Origin: DATEEW01 sp035273665
GTDB lineage: Bacteria; Pseudomonadota; Gammaproteobacteria; Burkholderiales; SG8-39
Direction: 5' to 3'
DNA length: 35,266 nt
NCBI GenBank assembly: GCA_035273665.1
Contig: DATEOW010000087.1
Span: 1 to 35,266 of the forward strand
Shown here: positions 1 through 8,189 of the stretch, piece after piece
How the letters are laid out: each line of letters starts with the position of its first letter
How positions within the stretch are numbered: the first letter of the stretch is position 1
Position numbers and translations under genes: made by a program
Notes under the pieces: model-generated
Database searches by the model: none
Seen by the model: only the letters and a program-made list of their open reading frames with translations
What the model was told of the DNA's origin: nothing

Positions 1-1
1 G

Positions 2-853
2 GCCGCGCAGGCTTTCGGCATCGATCCGAATCGCGTGTTTCCGATGTGGGATTGGGTCGGCGGGCGTTATTCCTTATGGTCTGCGGTCGGACTTTCGATC
101 GCAATCGCCATCGGCTCTGAGGGCTTTCGTGAGCTACTGGCCGGCGCACGAGATATGGACGAACATTTCCGTGATGCGCCGCTCGAAGAGAACATGCCCG
201 TGCTATTGGGTCTCTTGAGTCTCTGGTATATCAACTTCTATGGCGCACAATCGCATGCGGTGCTGCCCTATTGTGCCTATCTTGAATTGTTCCCCGCTTA
301 TCTTCAGCAATTGGAGATGGAGTCCAACGGCAAGCGTGTCGATCGTCATGGAAACGCATTGAGCTATTCCACCGCCCCGGTGATCTGGGGCAGTGTCGGC
401 ACGAATGGTCAACATGCGTTTCATCAGCTGCTTCACCAAGGAACTTTGCTCGTACCGAGCGACTTCATCGTGGTATCGAATCCCTCCGATGTTCGGGATA
501 TCGAGGCCCACTACATGCTCTTAGGCAACGCTCTGGCGCAAAGCGCAGCCCTGATGCAGGGGAGCCCGAACGCGGCTGAACCGCACCGTGAGTATCCGGG
601 CAATCAGCCTTCTAGTACGATTGTCCTTCCTCGCCTTACGCCGCACAGCCTCGGCGCATTAACGGCGCTATACGAGCACAAGGTGTTCGTGCAAGGCGCG
701 ATATGGGGAATTAACAGCTTCGATCAGTGGGGCGTCGAATTGGGTAAAAACATGGCTCAAACCCTGACACCTGCGCTGCTGAGCGGAGACCTTCCGGCCG
801 AAAGCGATAGCTCGACGCGCGCACTCATCGTCAAACTAAGGGAATCGTCATGA
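2..853 (+). CDS. pgi: Glucose-6-phosphate isomerase, C-terminal part (5' end outside window)
   Basis: Interconverts glucose-6-phosphate and fructose-6-phosphate in cytosolic glycolysis and gluconeogenesis. The frame is open from base 2 with no start, so the gene is cut by the window edge and about half of a roughly 540-residue protein is visible. The sequence shows the WDWVGGRYS signature near the left edge, the MESNGK segment carrying the catalytic glutamate (codon 320-322), the NGQH histidine (413-415) and the FDQWGVELGK lysine (746-748). These match the catalytic Glu, His and Lys positions of the E. coli enzyme. The stop overlaps the next start as ATGA, so the following small gene is probably translationally coupled. 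The identification is secure. Confidence 0.97.
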   Translation, partial: AAQAFGIDPNRVFPMWDWVGGRYSLWSAVGLSIAIAIGSEGFRELLAGARDMDEHFRDAPLEENMPVLLGLLSLWYINFYGAQSHAVLPYCAYLELFPAYLQQLEMESNGKRVDRHGNALSYSTAPVIWGSVGTNGQHAFHQLLHQGTLLVPSDFIVVSNPSDVRDIEAHYMLLGNALAQSAALMQGSPNAAEPHREYPGNQPSSTIVLPRLTPHSLGALTALYEHKVFVQGAIWGINSFDQWGVELGKNMAQTLTPALLSGDLPAESDSSTRALIVKLRESS

Positions 854-1056
854 ACGAAGAACACTTCAATCAAAGCATCCGCGCCTTCTTGAAAAACGTC
901 GGTGTGCGTTCGCAACGCGAAATCGAACAGGCGGTCGATCACGCAAGGCAAAGCGGCAAGCTCAAGGGCAGCGAACATATTCCCGCGCACATGCAACTTG
1001 AAATTCCTTCGCTTGGGATTACGGTGCGCTTCGATCACACAATCGAACTGGAATAG
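850..1056 (+). CDS. DUF6494-like small protein
   Basis: A 68-residue soluble protein starting in an ATGA overlap with the pgi stop. The N-terminal half (NQSIRAFLKNVGVRSQREIE) and the following helix resemble the small DUF6494 family of proteobacteria as I remember it. The C-terminal half looks like a short beta-rich segment. There is no signal peptide, membrane segment or catalytic motif. The four-base overlap suggests co-expression with pgi, but no function is known to me. It ends eight bases before the convergent orn stop codon, and no hairpin separates the two. Confidence 0.7.
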   Translation: MNEEHFNQSIRAFLKNVGVRSQREIEQAVDHARQSGKLKGSEHIPAHMQLEIPSLGITVRFDHTIELE

Positions 1057-1064
1057 CGCACAGC

Positions 1065-1610
1065 TCAGATCTTGATGAAGTGCTCGCGGTAGTACTTGAG
1101 TTCTTCGATGGATTCATAGATGTCGGCGAGCGCCTCGTGTTTGCCATGCTTGGTCAGCCCCTTGGCGAGTTCCGGCTTCCATCGCTTGACCAGTTCCTTG
1201 AGCGTGCTAACGTCCAAATTGCGATAATGGAAATAATTTTCCAGCGCGGGCATCCAGCGGGCGAGGAAGCGCCGATCCTGGCAAATCGAGTTTCCGCACA
1301 TGGGTGAGACGCCTTTGGGGACATGCTGCAATAAAAATTGCAACATGCGTTCTTCGACTTGCGCCTCGTCGAAACCCGAGGCCTTAACTTTATCAATCAA
1401 CCCGGATCGACCGTGCGTACTCTTGTTCCACTCGTCCATCGCGTCGAGGACAGTATCCGGCTGACGGACAACCAAAACCGGCGCTTCGGCAACGGTTTCG
1501 AGTTGAGAATTCGTGATCACCAGGGCCACTTCGATAATCCGGTCGCTCTCCGGCAGAAGCCCCGTCATTTCCATATCGATCCAAATGAGGTTGTTTTGAT
1601 CCTGTGGCAT
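1065..1610 (-). CDS. orn: Oligoribonuclease (DEDDh 3'-5' exonuclease)
   Basis: Degrades very short RNAs, including the pGpG left by c-di-GMP hydrolysis, to mononucleotides; essential in many proteobacteria. The DEDD-type exonuclease I motif (WIDMEMTGL) lies at the N terminus. Later come the C-terminal KHxALxD stretch with the catalytic His and Asp and the NLDVSTLKEL segment typical of Orn. The frame extends to an upstream start at 1655, but I chose the ATG at 1610 because it gives 181 residues, the usual family length, and places MPQDQNNLIWIDME at the N terminus. It is divergent from the M48 protease gene and convergent with the DUF6494 gene. Confidence 0.95.
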   Translation of the reverse strand: MPQDQNNLIWIDMEMTGLLPESDRIIEVALVITNSQLETVAEAPVLVVRQPDTVLDAMDEWNKSTHGRSGLIDKVKASGFDEAQVEERMLQFLLQHVPKGVSPMCGNSICQDRRFLARWMPALENYFHYRNLDVSTLKELVKRWKPELAKGLTKHGKHEALADIYESIEELKYYREHFIKI

Positions 1611-1678
1611 ACGAGTATTGCGCCGTCCAATTTGAGTAGAATGCAATTCTCTCACAGCCGCCGCTGAGCAAGGCTTCC

Positions 1679-2926
1679 ATGCACCCCTTCACTTGGTTGT
1701 TTTTAGTCGCGTTAGCCATGACTATGGCGCTGCGGCTTTGGTTGGCACAGCGGCACATCCGATTTGTGCGCGAAAACAGCGCGGAAGTACCAGCGGCTTT
1801 CGCCGAAAAAATAGAACTCGCGTCGCATCGCAAAGCCGCAGCCTACACCGTCGATAAGACTCGGTTGCACATGCTGGATGTCTTGGTATCTGCGACGCTA
1901 TTGCTTGTCTTTACGCTTGGCGGCGGGATCAATTGGCTGTTCGATACCTGGACAGGAGTGTTCGAAGCGGGGGGCTATGCCCATGGTATCGCCATCATCG
2001 CGAGTGTCGTCTTTTTTACCGCCGTGGTCGATTTACCCTTCGCTGTCTATCGCAGTTTTGTCATCGAAGAGCGATACGGCTTCAATCGCATGACGCCTCG
2101 TCTGTTTGTTCTCGACTTAGTAAAGCAAACCGTGATCGGCGCGGCGATTGCGCTTCCACTTCTTTTTGTCGTGTTGTGGCTGATGCAAAGCATGGGAAGC
2201 TATTGGTGGCTCTATGTCTGGCTCGTCTGGATGAGTTTCAATGTACTGCTGCTGGTGCTGTACCCCACATTGATCGCTCCGCTCTTCAATAAATTCACGC
2301 CCTTGGCAGATGAAATTCTTAAGCAGCGGGTCGACGCCTTGCTGGCGCGATGCGGTTTTCGTGCTCGAGGCCTTTTTGTCATGGATGGATCGCGTCGATC
2401 CAGTCATGGCAACGCCTATTTCACCGGCCTCGGCGCGGCGAAACGCATCGTCTTCTTCGACACCTTGCTAGAGCGACTTACGTCAAGCGAGATCGAAGCG
2501 GTTCTCGCCCATGAACTGGGCCATTTCAAACATCGACATGTATTCAAACGTGTCGCCTTGCTTTTCTTGATGAGTTTCGGTTTTCTCGCCCTGTTGGGGT
2601 GGCTCGCGCAGCAAAGTTGGTTCTACACCGGTCTCGGTGTAGACGGCCAGAATATGGCCCTTGCGTTGCTTCTGTTCTCGCTTGTGTTGCCGGTTTTCAG
2701 TTTTCTATTGCAGCCGCTCGGAAGCCTTTATTCACGCAAACATGAGTACGAAGCGGATGCGTACGCGGCGCAACAAGCCGATGCAAGCAATCTCGTTTCT
2801 GCCTTGGTGAAGCTGTATCAGGACAACGCAGCGACCCTGACGCCCGATCCTGTACACTCGGCCTTCTACGATTCGCACCCCCCCGCCGCGCTTCGCATTG
2901 CAAGACTGCAAAGCCTCGCACATTGA
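1679..2926 (+). CDS. M48A family membrane zinc metallopeptidase (Ste24/CAAX protease-like)
   Basis: A 415-residue integral membrane protease of the Ste24 type, probably acting in the inner membrane on membrane or misfolded substrates. Zinc-binding HELGH lies at residues 278-282 and the third ligand, Glu358, is in an EADAYA motif, so the active site is intact. Several hydrophobic segments flank the catalytic domain (about residues 5-23, 65-85, 100-120, 150-170, 175-205, 290-310 and 325-345). It opens a + strand run with a pterin dehydratase gene (18-base gap) and rsgA. This arrangement is common in betaproteobacteria. The physiological substrate is unknown, and prenylated CAAX proteins are not expected in bacteria. 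Confidence 0.93.
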   Translation: MHPFTWLFLVALAMTMALRLWLAQRHIRFVRENSAEVPAAFAEKIELASHRKAAAYTVDKTRLHMLDVLVSATLLLVFTLGGGINWLFDTWTGVFEAGGYAHGIAIIASVVFFTAVVDLPFAVYRSFVIEERYGFNRMTPRLFVLDLVKQTVIGAAIALPLLFVVLWLMQSMGSYWWLYVWLVWMSFNVLLLVLYPTLIAPLFNKFTPLADEILKQRVDALLARCGFRARGLFVMDGSRRSSHGNAYFTGLGAAKRIVFFDTLLERLTSSEIEAVLAHELGHFKHRHVFKRVALLFLMSFGFLALLGWLAQQSWFYTGLGVDGQNMALALLLFSLVLPVFSFLLQPLGSLYSRKHEYEADAYAAQQADASNLVSALVKLYQDNAATLTPDPVHSAFYDSHPPAALRIARLQSLAH

Positions 2927-2944
2927 CCAACCTGGAGAGACGCT

Positions 2945-3265
2945 ATGCAAACGCTAGTCGAGCGGCAATGCCAGGAGAAGACGAGCCAACTGAGCGATGC
3001 TGCGGCCAATGCGCTGCTTGTTCAATTACACGGATGGCAGATCGATGCCGGCAAGCTTTGCAAGACTTTTGACTTCAAGGGTTATTACGGCACGATCGCT
3101 TTTGTCAATCTTGTCGCCTGGGTTGTCCAAAAACAAAATCATCATCCCGAGCTCATCGTCGGCTATAACAAATGCCGTATCGAATTTGTCACTCACTCGG
3201 TGAGCGGCCTGTCCGAAAACGATTTTATTTGCGCCGCGCGAATCGACGCGGCGCAAGCGGCCTGA
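2945..3265 (+). CDS. phhB: 4a-hydroxytetrahydrobiopterin dehydratase (pterin-4a-carbinolamine dehydratase)
   Basis: A 106-residue protein of the PCD/DCoH fold that dehydrates 4a-hydroxytetrahydropterin, normally to recycle the cofactor of phenylalanine hydroxylase. The family core NHHPEL-x4-YNKCRIEF-x3-H followed by GLSENDF is complete, including the paired histidines. A GGAGAG ribosome-binding site precedes the ATG. No phenylalanine hydroxylase gene lies nearby. In this neighbourhood the gene travels with an M48 protease and rsgA, so the relevant pterin may differ. The rsgA start follows the stop by one base, suggesting coupled translation. Confidence 0.93.
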   Translation: MQTLVERQCQEKTSQLSDAAANALLVQLHGWQIDAGKLCKTFDFKGYYGTIAFVNLVAWVVQKQNHHPELIVGYNKCRIEFVTHSVSGLSENDFICAARIDAAQAA

Positions 3266-3266
3266 A

Positions 3267-4151
3267 TTGAATAGCCGCCCGCTTCATATCAGTGGCCAAG
3301 TGGTGGCCGCCTTCGGCCGGCAGTTCCTGGTTGAAACTTACGATCAGCGCGTCATGCAATGCATTTTGAAAGGCCGCCGTACGACTGTTGCGTGCGGCGA
3401 TCGCGTGATGGTCGAGCGCACCGGCGAATCTGAAGGAGTGATCGAAGCCACCGACCCGCGCTCGTCCTTATTTATGCGGGCAGCGGAGCATCGGCAGAAA
3501 GTGATCGCCGCAAATGTGACTCAAGTGGCGATCGTGGTCGCTGCGGCACCGAGTTTCAATGACGAGCTGATCGCGCGTGCGCTTGTCGCGGCTGAGGACC
3601 AAGGTTTGAAAGCGCTTATTGCGCTGAATAAGAACGATATGGTCGAGGAAACGGCAGCTGCCCGAGAACGTCTTCTGCCTTTCAAACAGGCCGGTTATCG
3701 CATCCTCGAAATGAGCGCGAAAAGGAATGTCGCCGTCTTGGTGGAGGCGCTCCAAGGCGAAGCGACGGTGCTACTCGGCGAGTCCGGGATGGGCAAATCC
3801 ACTATTGTGAATACAATCGTTCCGGACGCGGACGCCGCTACTCGGGAGATTTCCACGTTCTTGAGTTCCGGACGTCATACAACCACTCACGCACGAATGT
3901 ATCGCTTGGGACCGGAGACGTCGCTCATCGACTGCCCCGGCTTACAGGATTTCGGCCTAGCTCATCTCGACGATCAGGCCATTGAGCGGGGGTTTGTAGA
4001 GTTTCGCCCTTATCTAGGCCATTGCCGTTTTCGCGATTGCCATCACGCGACGGAGCCGGACTGCGCGATTCGAGCCGCGGTAGAAAGCGGCAAAATCCAT
4101 CCGCGCCGCTTAGCGATCTATCGTCGCATCTTAAACTCGCGCGCTAACTGA
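3267..4151 (+). CDS. rsgA: Small ribosomal subunit biogenesis GTPase RsgA
   Basis: Circularly permuted GTPase that binds the 30S subunit and helps late 16S maturation. The N-terminal OB fold starts around residue 9. The G motifs appear in permuted order: NKND at 121-124, P-loop GESGMGKST at 171-179, then DCPG at 222-225. The C-terminal zinc site has Cys253, Cys258, His260 and Cys266 with the spacing of the E. coli protein. The start is TTG: no ATG or GTG lies in frame between the preceding stop (3201-3203) and the OB fold, and the TTG sits one base after the phhB stop, implying coupling. Its 3' end overlaps the convergent CobD/CbiB-family gene by eight bases. The 294-residue length is normal. 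Confidence 0.96.
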   Translation: MNSRPLHISGQVVAAFGRQFLVETYDQRVMQCILKGRRTTVACGDRVMVERTGESEGVIEATDPRSSLFMRAAEHRQKVIAANVTQVAIVVAAAPSFNDELIARALVAAEDQGLKALIALNKNDMVEETAAARERLLPFKQAGYRILEMSAKRNVAVLVEALQGEATVLLGESGMGKSTIVNTIVPDADAATREISTFLSSGRHTTTHARMYRLGPETSLIDCPGLQDFGLAHLDDQAIERGFVEFRPYLGHCRFRDCHHATEPDCAIRAAVESGKIHPRRLAIYRRILNSRAN

Positions 4152-5172
4152 TCACTGAAGTCACCGTAATCACCAACAACAACGCAAGCCAAAGCACCAG
4201 CGCGCGCCAAACCAGTCCTACCGTGCTATCGAGGAACGCAACATCAGCTTCCTCGCCTACCCCGACCTCGGGTCGGTCTTCAATCAGTCCGGCGCGAACG
4301 ATGGGCATGCCCAACCGAACACCGAGCGCCCCCGCCCCCGCAGCCAATACAATGCCGACGAGCGGATCAGGCCAACGTTTGGCTTGAGTGCGCCAACAAT
4401 ATACGGCGTCCTCGAAATCTCCCACGATAGCAAACGAGGCTGCGGTGACGCGCGCAGGAATCGCATCAATCCATTGGAAGGCGACCCGCGCGAACTCGCC
4501 GAAACGGTTGGGGCCGCCATCAGCCGTAGGCGCTTGCGAAGGACGCCCCGCGAGGGTGGGAAGGTAATCGGTTTCGTCACCCATGATCGTATCGGGCGTA
4601 TAAAGTCCGCCCGCCGTTCCTACGGGCAATCGATCGCTCCAGCGATGATATAAAAACTGAGTGGCGCGATAGAGAACCGCCCCCGTTGGCCCGGGCAGCA
4701 CGATGAACCAAAAGATCGCGCCGAATACATGTCGATGGGAAGTTGCCAGCGCACCTTCGATGGTGAGACGCACCACTTCGGCCGGCGTTAGCGTATCGGC
4801 GCGATGACCTTGCCACTGCTGCAACAAACTCCGCGCGCGATCGGTATCGCCTTCCTTGAGGGCTTTATGGATGTCGGTGAAGAAGTGGCTTTCCTGGCGA
4901 AAACCAATGCTGATGTAGAGCACGAGGACATTGAAGACCAACCCTAAGATCGGATGCACCATCAAGGCGAGCACGTACAGACCCCAAGTCAGGGCGACTA
5001 TCGGGACGATGATAATCAACCATGAAATGATGCCGTGCTGATGTTCACCGGCGTTGAATTGACGCTCGACGATCTGCGAATAGGCCTTAAGCGGAGCGAA
5101 TATTCGTGTGCGGTCCACGAGTGGACGCCATTGCTCTAAAACCAAGGCCAAAATCAAAGACAAAAAGCTCAT
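4144..5172 (-). CDS. CobD/CbiB family membrane protein
   Basis: A 342-residue protein related to the CobD/CbiB and AmpE membrane families. It begins with a hydrophobic MSFLSLILALVLEQWRP segment, has further membrane segments near residues 48-90, 150-170 and 275-290, and a last one at about 318-340. Betaproteobacteria often carry this gene next to rsgA without any cobalamin pathway genes, as here, so cobinamide synthesis should not be assumed. It is the last gene of a minus-strand block, 153 bases after the YpfJ-type gene. A TATAAT hexamer (5260-5265, minus strand) lies in that gap, so it may have its own promoter. The family is well supported; the function is unknown. Confidence 0.8.
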   Translation of the reverse strand: MSFLSLILALVLEQWRPLVDRTRIFAPLKAYSQIVERQFNAGEHQHGIISWLIIIVPIVALTWGLYVLALMVHPILGLVFNVLVLYISIGFRQESHFFTDIHKALKEGDTDRARSLLQQWQGHRADTLTPAEVVRLTIEGALATSHRHVFGAIFWFIVLPGPTGAVLYRATQFLYHRWSDRLPVGTAGGLYTPDTIMGDETDYLPTLAGRPSQAPTADGGPNRFGEFARVAFQWIDAIPARVTAASFAIVGDFEDAVYCWRTQAKRWPDPLVGIVLAAGAGALGVRLGMPIVRAGLIEDRPEVGVGEEADVAFLDSTVGLVWRALVLWLALLLVITVTSVIS

Positions 5173-5259
5173 GGATCAGCTCCATCCGCTCAACGCACGC
5201 CTAAACTTAAGCACACGCCGAATTTTTATAAGCGCCGTCGACGACGCATTGTTGGCAGG

Positions 5260-5265
5260 ATTATA
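5260..5265 (-). promoter_or_regulatory. Candidate -10 box for the CobD/CbiB-family gene
   Basis: The minus strand reads TATAAT about 90 bases ahead of the start at 5172. No convincing -35 hexamer is seen at the usual distance. A 5-bp hairpin (GGGCA/TGCCC, 5289-5306) lies just upstream and could mark the end of the YpfJ-type transcript, but it has no T-run. Confidence 0.35.
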
Positions 5266-5325
5266 GGCGAAGCGGCGCCCTTAAGAATGGGCAGTTGCCG
5301 TTGCCCTTCCACGACGAAAAATGGC

Positions 5326-6168
5326 CTACAGTTTGGTTCCGCCGAAACTATCGCATTGCGCAACTTCGCCGCGATCTAAGCCGCGCCGGAACCATCGAGC
5401 ACGCTGTTCGGCGCTGCCGTGAGTGAACGACTCAGGAGCAACATAGCCTCGTGCCTGCATCTGTATTCGGTCGTCGCCGACTGCCGCGGCGGCTGCAAGA
5501 CCTTCCTCGATATCGCCGGTCTCCAGGAGCTGTTTGTTATCGGCATGCCGAGCCCAAACCCCAGCCAAGCAATCGGCTTGCAATTCCATACGAACGGACA
5601 GATCGTTTGCCTGCCGCTGGCTTGCGCGTTGTTGTGCACCATGTACGCGCTCAGCCACGCCAAGCAAATTTTGCACATGATGGCCGACCTCATGTGCGAT
5701 GACATAGGCCTGAGCGAAGTCCCCGGGCGCCTGAAAACGCTCTCGCAGATCGCGATAAAAGCTCAAATCGATATATAACTTTTGATCGGCTGGACAATAA
5801 AACGGGCCCACAGCGCTTTGCGCCATACCACAAGCCGATTGGACCGCCCCGGAAAAAAGTACCAGGGTCGGCGCACGGTATTGGCGCCCATTCGCACGAA
5901 ACAGTTCGGTCCATGTGTCTTCCGTGCTCCCCAGCACTGCCGCAACGAAATCGGCGGCGGGGTCATTACGATCCGGAACGCTTGTCTCTATCGAGGAACC
6001 CCCGGTCGTTTGCATGCCTTGTAATACGACACTGGGATCTACACCAAAGAACATGGCCACCAGTGAAATCAGGACGACCCCAATGCCGCCCCCAGCCACG
6101 CCTTTACCCATGGACATGCCGCGCCGGTCTTCGATATTGCCGCTTCGTCTTTGTCCACCGAGACGCAT
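5326..6168 (-). CDS. ypfJ: Putative neutral zinc metallopeptidase (YpfJ family)
   Basis: A 280-residue protein of the YpfJ/neutral zinc metallopeptidase family (PF04228). The basic N terminus (RLGGQRRSGNIEDRRG) is followed by one hydrophobic segment at about residues 22-42, so the catalytic part probably faces the periplasm. Zinc-binding HEVGHH is at 159-164 and the likely third ligand Glu195 is in MELQADCLAG. The 'YxCPADQKLYIDL' region typical of the family is also present. A strong GAGGAGAA ribosome-binding site precedes the ATG. It follows the CoA pyrophosphatase gene by 53 bases on the same strand. Substrates are unknown to me. Confidence 0.9.
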   Translation of the reverse strand: MRLGGQRRSGNIEDRRGMSMGKGVAGGGIGVVLISLVAMFFGVDPSVVLQGMQTTGGSSIETSVPDRNDPAADFVAAVLGSTEDTWTELFRANGRQYRAPTLVLFSGAVQSACGMAQSAVGPFYCPADQKLYIDLSFYRDLRERFQAPGDFAQAYVIAHEVGHHVQNLLGVAERVHGAQQRASQRQANDLSVRMELQADCLAGVWARHADNKQLLETGDIEEGLAAAAAVGDDRIQMQARGYVAPESFTHGSAEQRARWFRRGLDRGEVAQCDSFGGTKL

Positions 6169-6221
6169 CGTCTTCTCCTCGTGCTAAGCCAGCAAGATCA
6201 TTGCAATCGCAATGCCATCGA

Positions 6222-6830
6222 TCATCGGGTCAAAAAACGATAAAAATTCATCAACATTCCCGCGGTTGCACCCCAGATGTAGTGCTTCTCATAGGGCAAT
6301 GCGTAGTAGTAGCGTTCGCGCCCCTTATGAATGACGCTGTGCCGCATATGATTTTGCGGATCCAATAGGTGACGCAAAGGCATTTCGAACACCCCCGCGA
6401 CCTCAACCTCGTCCAATGCAAGTTCGAAGGGCGGATGAACAAGTGCCACAAAGGGAATGACGCGATAGCCCGTGACGGTGGTGTAAGCATTCAGTTCTCC
6501 GAGGATCTCGATTCGCTCGCGATGCAAACCGATCTCCTCCGCGGTTTCACGCAGTGCGGTTCCTTCCGCACCCTTGTCTTCTGGTTCGACTCGTCCACCT
6601 GGGAAACTGATCTGATCGGCATGGTCGTGCAAACGGGCCGCGCGCTTGGTAAATAGGATGCGCAAGTCACCATCCCGCGCCACGACCGGTACCAGCACAG
6701 CAGCGTCGCGAATTGCGTCTTGCGGTACCCACAAATGGCCATCGCCGATGGTCATGGCTTCATACTCGATCGGCGTCACAAAACGCTGGCGCAACCAAAG
6801 GGGGTCGAGAATGGTCGTTGCGGCGGTCAT
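6222..6830 (-). CDS. CoA pyrophosphatase-type Nudix hydrolase
   Basis: A 202-residue Nudix protein of the NudL/YeaB (UPF0035) type, expected to cleave coenzyme A or its derivatives to phosphopantetheine and 3',5'-ADP. The FTKRAARLHDHADQISFPGG stretch just before the box and the extended Nudix box at about 77-102 (PGGRVEPED, then TALRETAEEIGL) fit this subfamily better than generic Nudix proteins, because two extra residues separate the conserved Glu from RE. The prolyl aminopeptidase gene ends three bases upstream, so the two are likely co-transcribed and translationally coupled. Confidence 0.88.
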   Translation of the reverse strand: MTAATTILDPLWLRQRFVTPIEYEAMTIGDGHLWVPQDAIRDAAVLVPVVARDGDLRILFTKRAARLHDHADQISFPGGRVEPEDKGAEGTALRETAEEIGLHRERIEILGELNAYTTVTGYRVIPFVALVHPPFELALDEVEVAGVFEMPLRHLLDPQNHMRHSVIHKGRERYYYALPYEKHYIWGATAGMLMNFYRFLTR

Positions 6831-6833
6831 CGC

Positions 6834-7811
6834 CTAGGACAAGAGGATCTTGAACTCTTCGAGCGCGACCACGAGCGCCGCGCAAATACCCGGCTCCCAT
6901 ACCGAATGTCCGGCGTCCGCAATGATTGTGTACTGTGCTTGCGGCCATGCTGCTTTGAGCTCATGCGCCGATACCGCTGGGCACACGGCGTCATATCGGC
7001 CTTGCACAATCACGCCAGGAATGCCATGCAGCTGGTGCACATTGTCCAGTAGCGCGTTGAGCGGCATGAAGATGCCGTTGACGAAGTAATGCGCTTCGAT
7101 GCGGGCCAAGCCCAAGGCCACGACATCGCCGGAAAAATAATCGACCGTTTCGGGCGAGGGCCTCAATGTGGAGCATGATCCTTCATAAATACTCCAGGCC
7201 TTTGCCGCCGGCATGTGGATGGCGGGATCCGGATCAATCAGGCGTCGATGGTAGTTACCCAACAAGTCGCTGCGTTCCTCCGGAGGCAAATGGCCGGCGA
7301 AGCGGTCCCACGCATCCGGAAAGATATTTCGCAGGCCGTAGAGAAACCAATCGATCTCGCTCCGACGACAAAGAAAAATACCGCGCAAGACAAGCCCGAG
7401 ACATCGTTGCGGATGCGCCTCTGCATAGGCAATTGCAAGCGTAGAACCCCACGAACCACCAAAAACAAGCCACTGCTCAACGCCTAGGTATTTTCTCAAC
7501 TGTTCCAGATCGTCGATCAGATGGGGCGTGGTGTTGTCCCTCAATTCACCAAGCGGAGTAGAGCGCCCGGCACCGCGTTGGTCATAGACGATAATGCGAT
7601 AGGCGTGCGGATCGAAAAAGCGGCGATGTCTGGGCGAGCTGCCAGCGCCAGGACCCCCGTGTAGAAACACGACCGGAATACCTTGCGGATTACCGGAACA
7701 CTCCCAGTACATGTTGTGAACTGCATCGAGCTGCAGACGACCGCTTTGGTACGGACCTATCTCCGGATACAACAGCAAATTCATTTCAAGCGGATGTTCA
7801 ATGGCGGACAT
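6834..7811 (-). CDS. pip: Prolyl aminopeptidase (proline iminopeptidase), S33 family
   Basis: Removes N-terminal proline from peptides in the cytosol. This 325-residue alpha/beta hydrolase has the oxyanion motif HGGPG at 51-55, nucleophile Ser120 in GGSWGS, Asp274 in GRYDAVCP and His302 in DAGHS, so the triad is complete. I kept the ATG at 7811, four bases from the PhaM-like stop. An internal ATG at residue 10 (7784) would match the usual start of the family (LYPEIxPY) and cannot be excluded. It sits between the PhaM-like and CoA pyrophosphatase genes with gaps of only a few bases, which suggests one operon. Confidence 0.95.
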   Translation of the reverse strand: MSAIEHPLEMNLLLYPEIGPYQSGRLQLDAVHNMYWECSGNPQGIPVVFLHGGPGAGSSPRHRRFFDPHAYRIIVYDQRGAGRSTPLGELRDNTTPHLIDDLEQLRKYLGVEQWLVFGGSWGSTLAIAYAEAHPQRCLGLVLRGIFLCRRSEIDWFLYGLRNIFPDAWDRFAGHLPPEERSDLLGNYHRRLIDPDPAIHMPAAKAWSIYEGSCSTLRPSPETVDYFSGDVVALGLARIEAHYFVNGIFMPLNALLDNVHQLHGIPGVIVQGRYDAVCPAVSAHELKAAWPQAQYTIIADAGHSVWEPGICAALVVALEEFKILLS

Positions 7812-7815
7812 GCTC

Positions 7816-8145
7816 TCAGGGCGTTTTTTCGTCGGACGGTGGTTGACCGAAGCTTTTTCGATACGCTTCCATCATCTCGAGCCACGCGTCTGCCGGCGGT
7901 TGCGCCGGCGGTACGGCACTGTGGAACGCATGAGTCGCCGCGTTCTGCATTTCCAACATCCGAATGCTGCTTTCAAGCAGGCTTAGATTGGCTTGCAGCC
8001 ATCCTTGCACGGCCTTCAACTCAGCGATCTTCTTTGCAAGGTCGTTTGTATTGGGCGGCGCCGCTGCGGGGAAAGGCAGACCTGTCTGCGCCCAAAGTTT
8101 CTGAACGAAGGCCAAAGGGTCCTGAGGTGGAAAATCGTGGCTCAC
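7816..8145 (-). CDS. PhaM-like polyhydroxyalkanoate granule-associated protein, short form
   Basis: A 109-residue protein resembling the N-terminal part of PhaM, the multifunctional granule protein of PHB-forming betaproteobacteria that activates PHA synthase and tethers granules to the nucleoid. The DPLAFVQKLW opening, a proline-rich linker, then the helix KKIAELKAVQGWLQANLSLL and MLEMQ match the family core. The lysine/alanine-rich C-terminal tail that binds DNA in Ralstonia PhaM is missing; this protein ends in an acidic/proline tail. No PHA synthase or phasin gene is in the window. It lies 44 bases after the patatin gene and 4 bases before pip. The family call is likely, the role inferred. 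Confidence 0.65.
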   Translation of the reverse strand: MSHDFPPQDPLAFVQKLWAQTGLPFPAAAPPNTNDLAKKIAELKAVQGWLQANLSLLESSIRMLEMQNAATHAFHSAVPPAQPPADAWLEMMEAYRKSFGQPPSDEKTP

Positions 8146-8189
8146 GCGACGGCTATACCGTGCTTGAAATAACGCGATCCAGTGTAGTG

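Noticed and set aside
361..420. Pgi reads WGSVGTNGQH where many enzymes have WGEPGTNGQH; considered loss of the catalytic glutamate
   Set aside because: Aligning to E. coli numbering places the catalytic Glu in MESNGK and the His in NGQH, both present; the variable position is not the catalytic residue.
1637..1650. Dyad AGAAT-GCA-ATTCT between orn and the M48 gene considered as an operator
   Set aside because: Arms of five bases with AT-rich content could easily arise by chance and it overlaps a TAGAAT -10-like hexamer without a -35.
4144..5172. CobD/CbiB-family gene as evidence for cobalamin biosynthesis
   Set aside because: No other cobalamin genes are present and this rsgA-linked subfamily is usually found alone.
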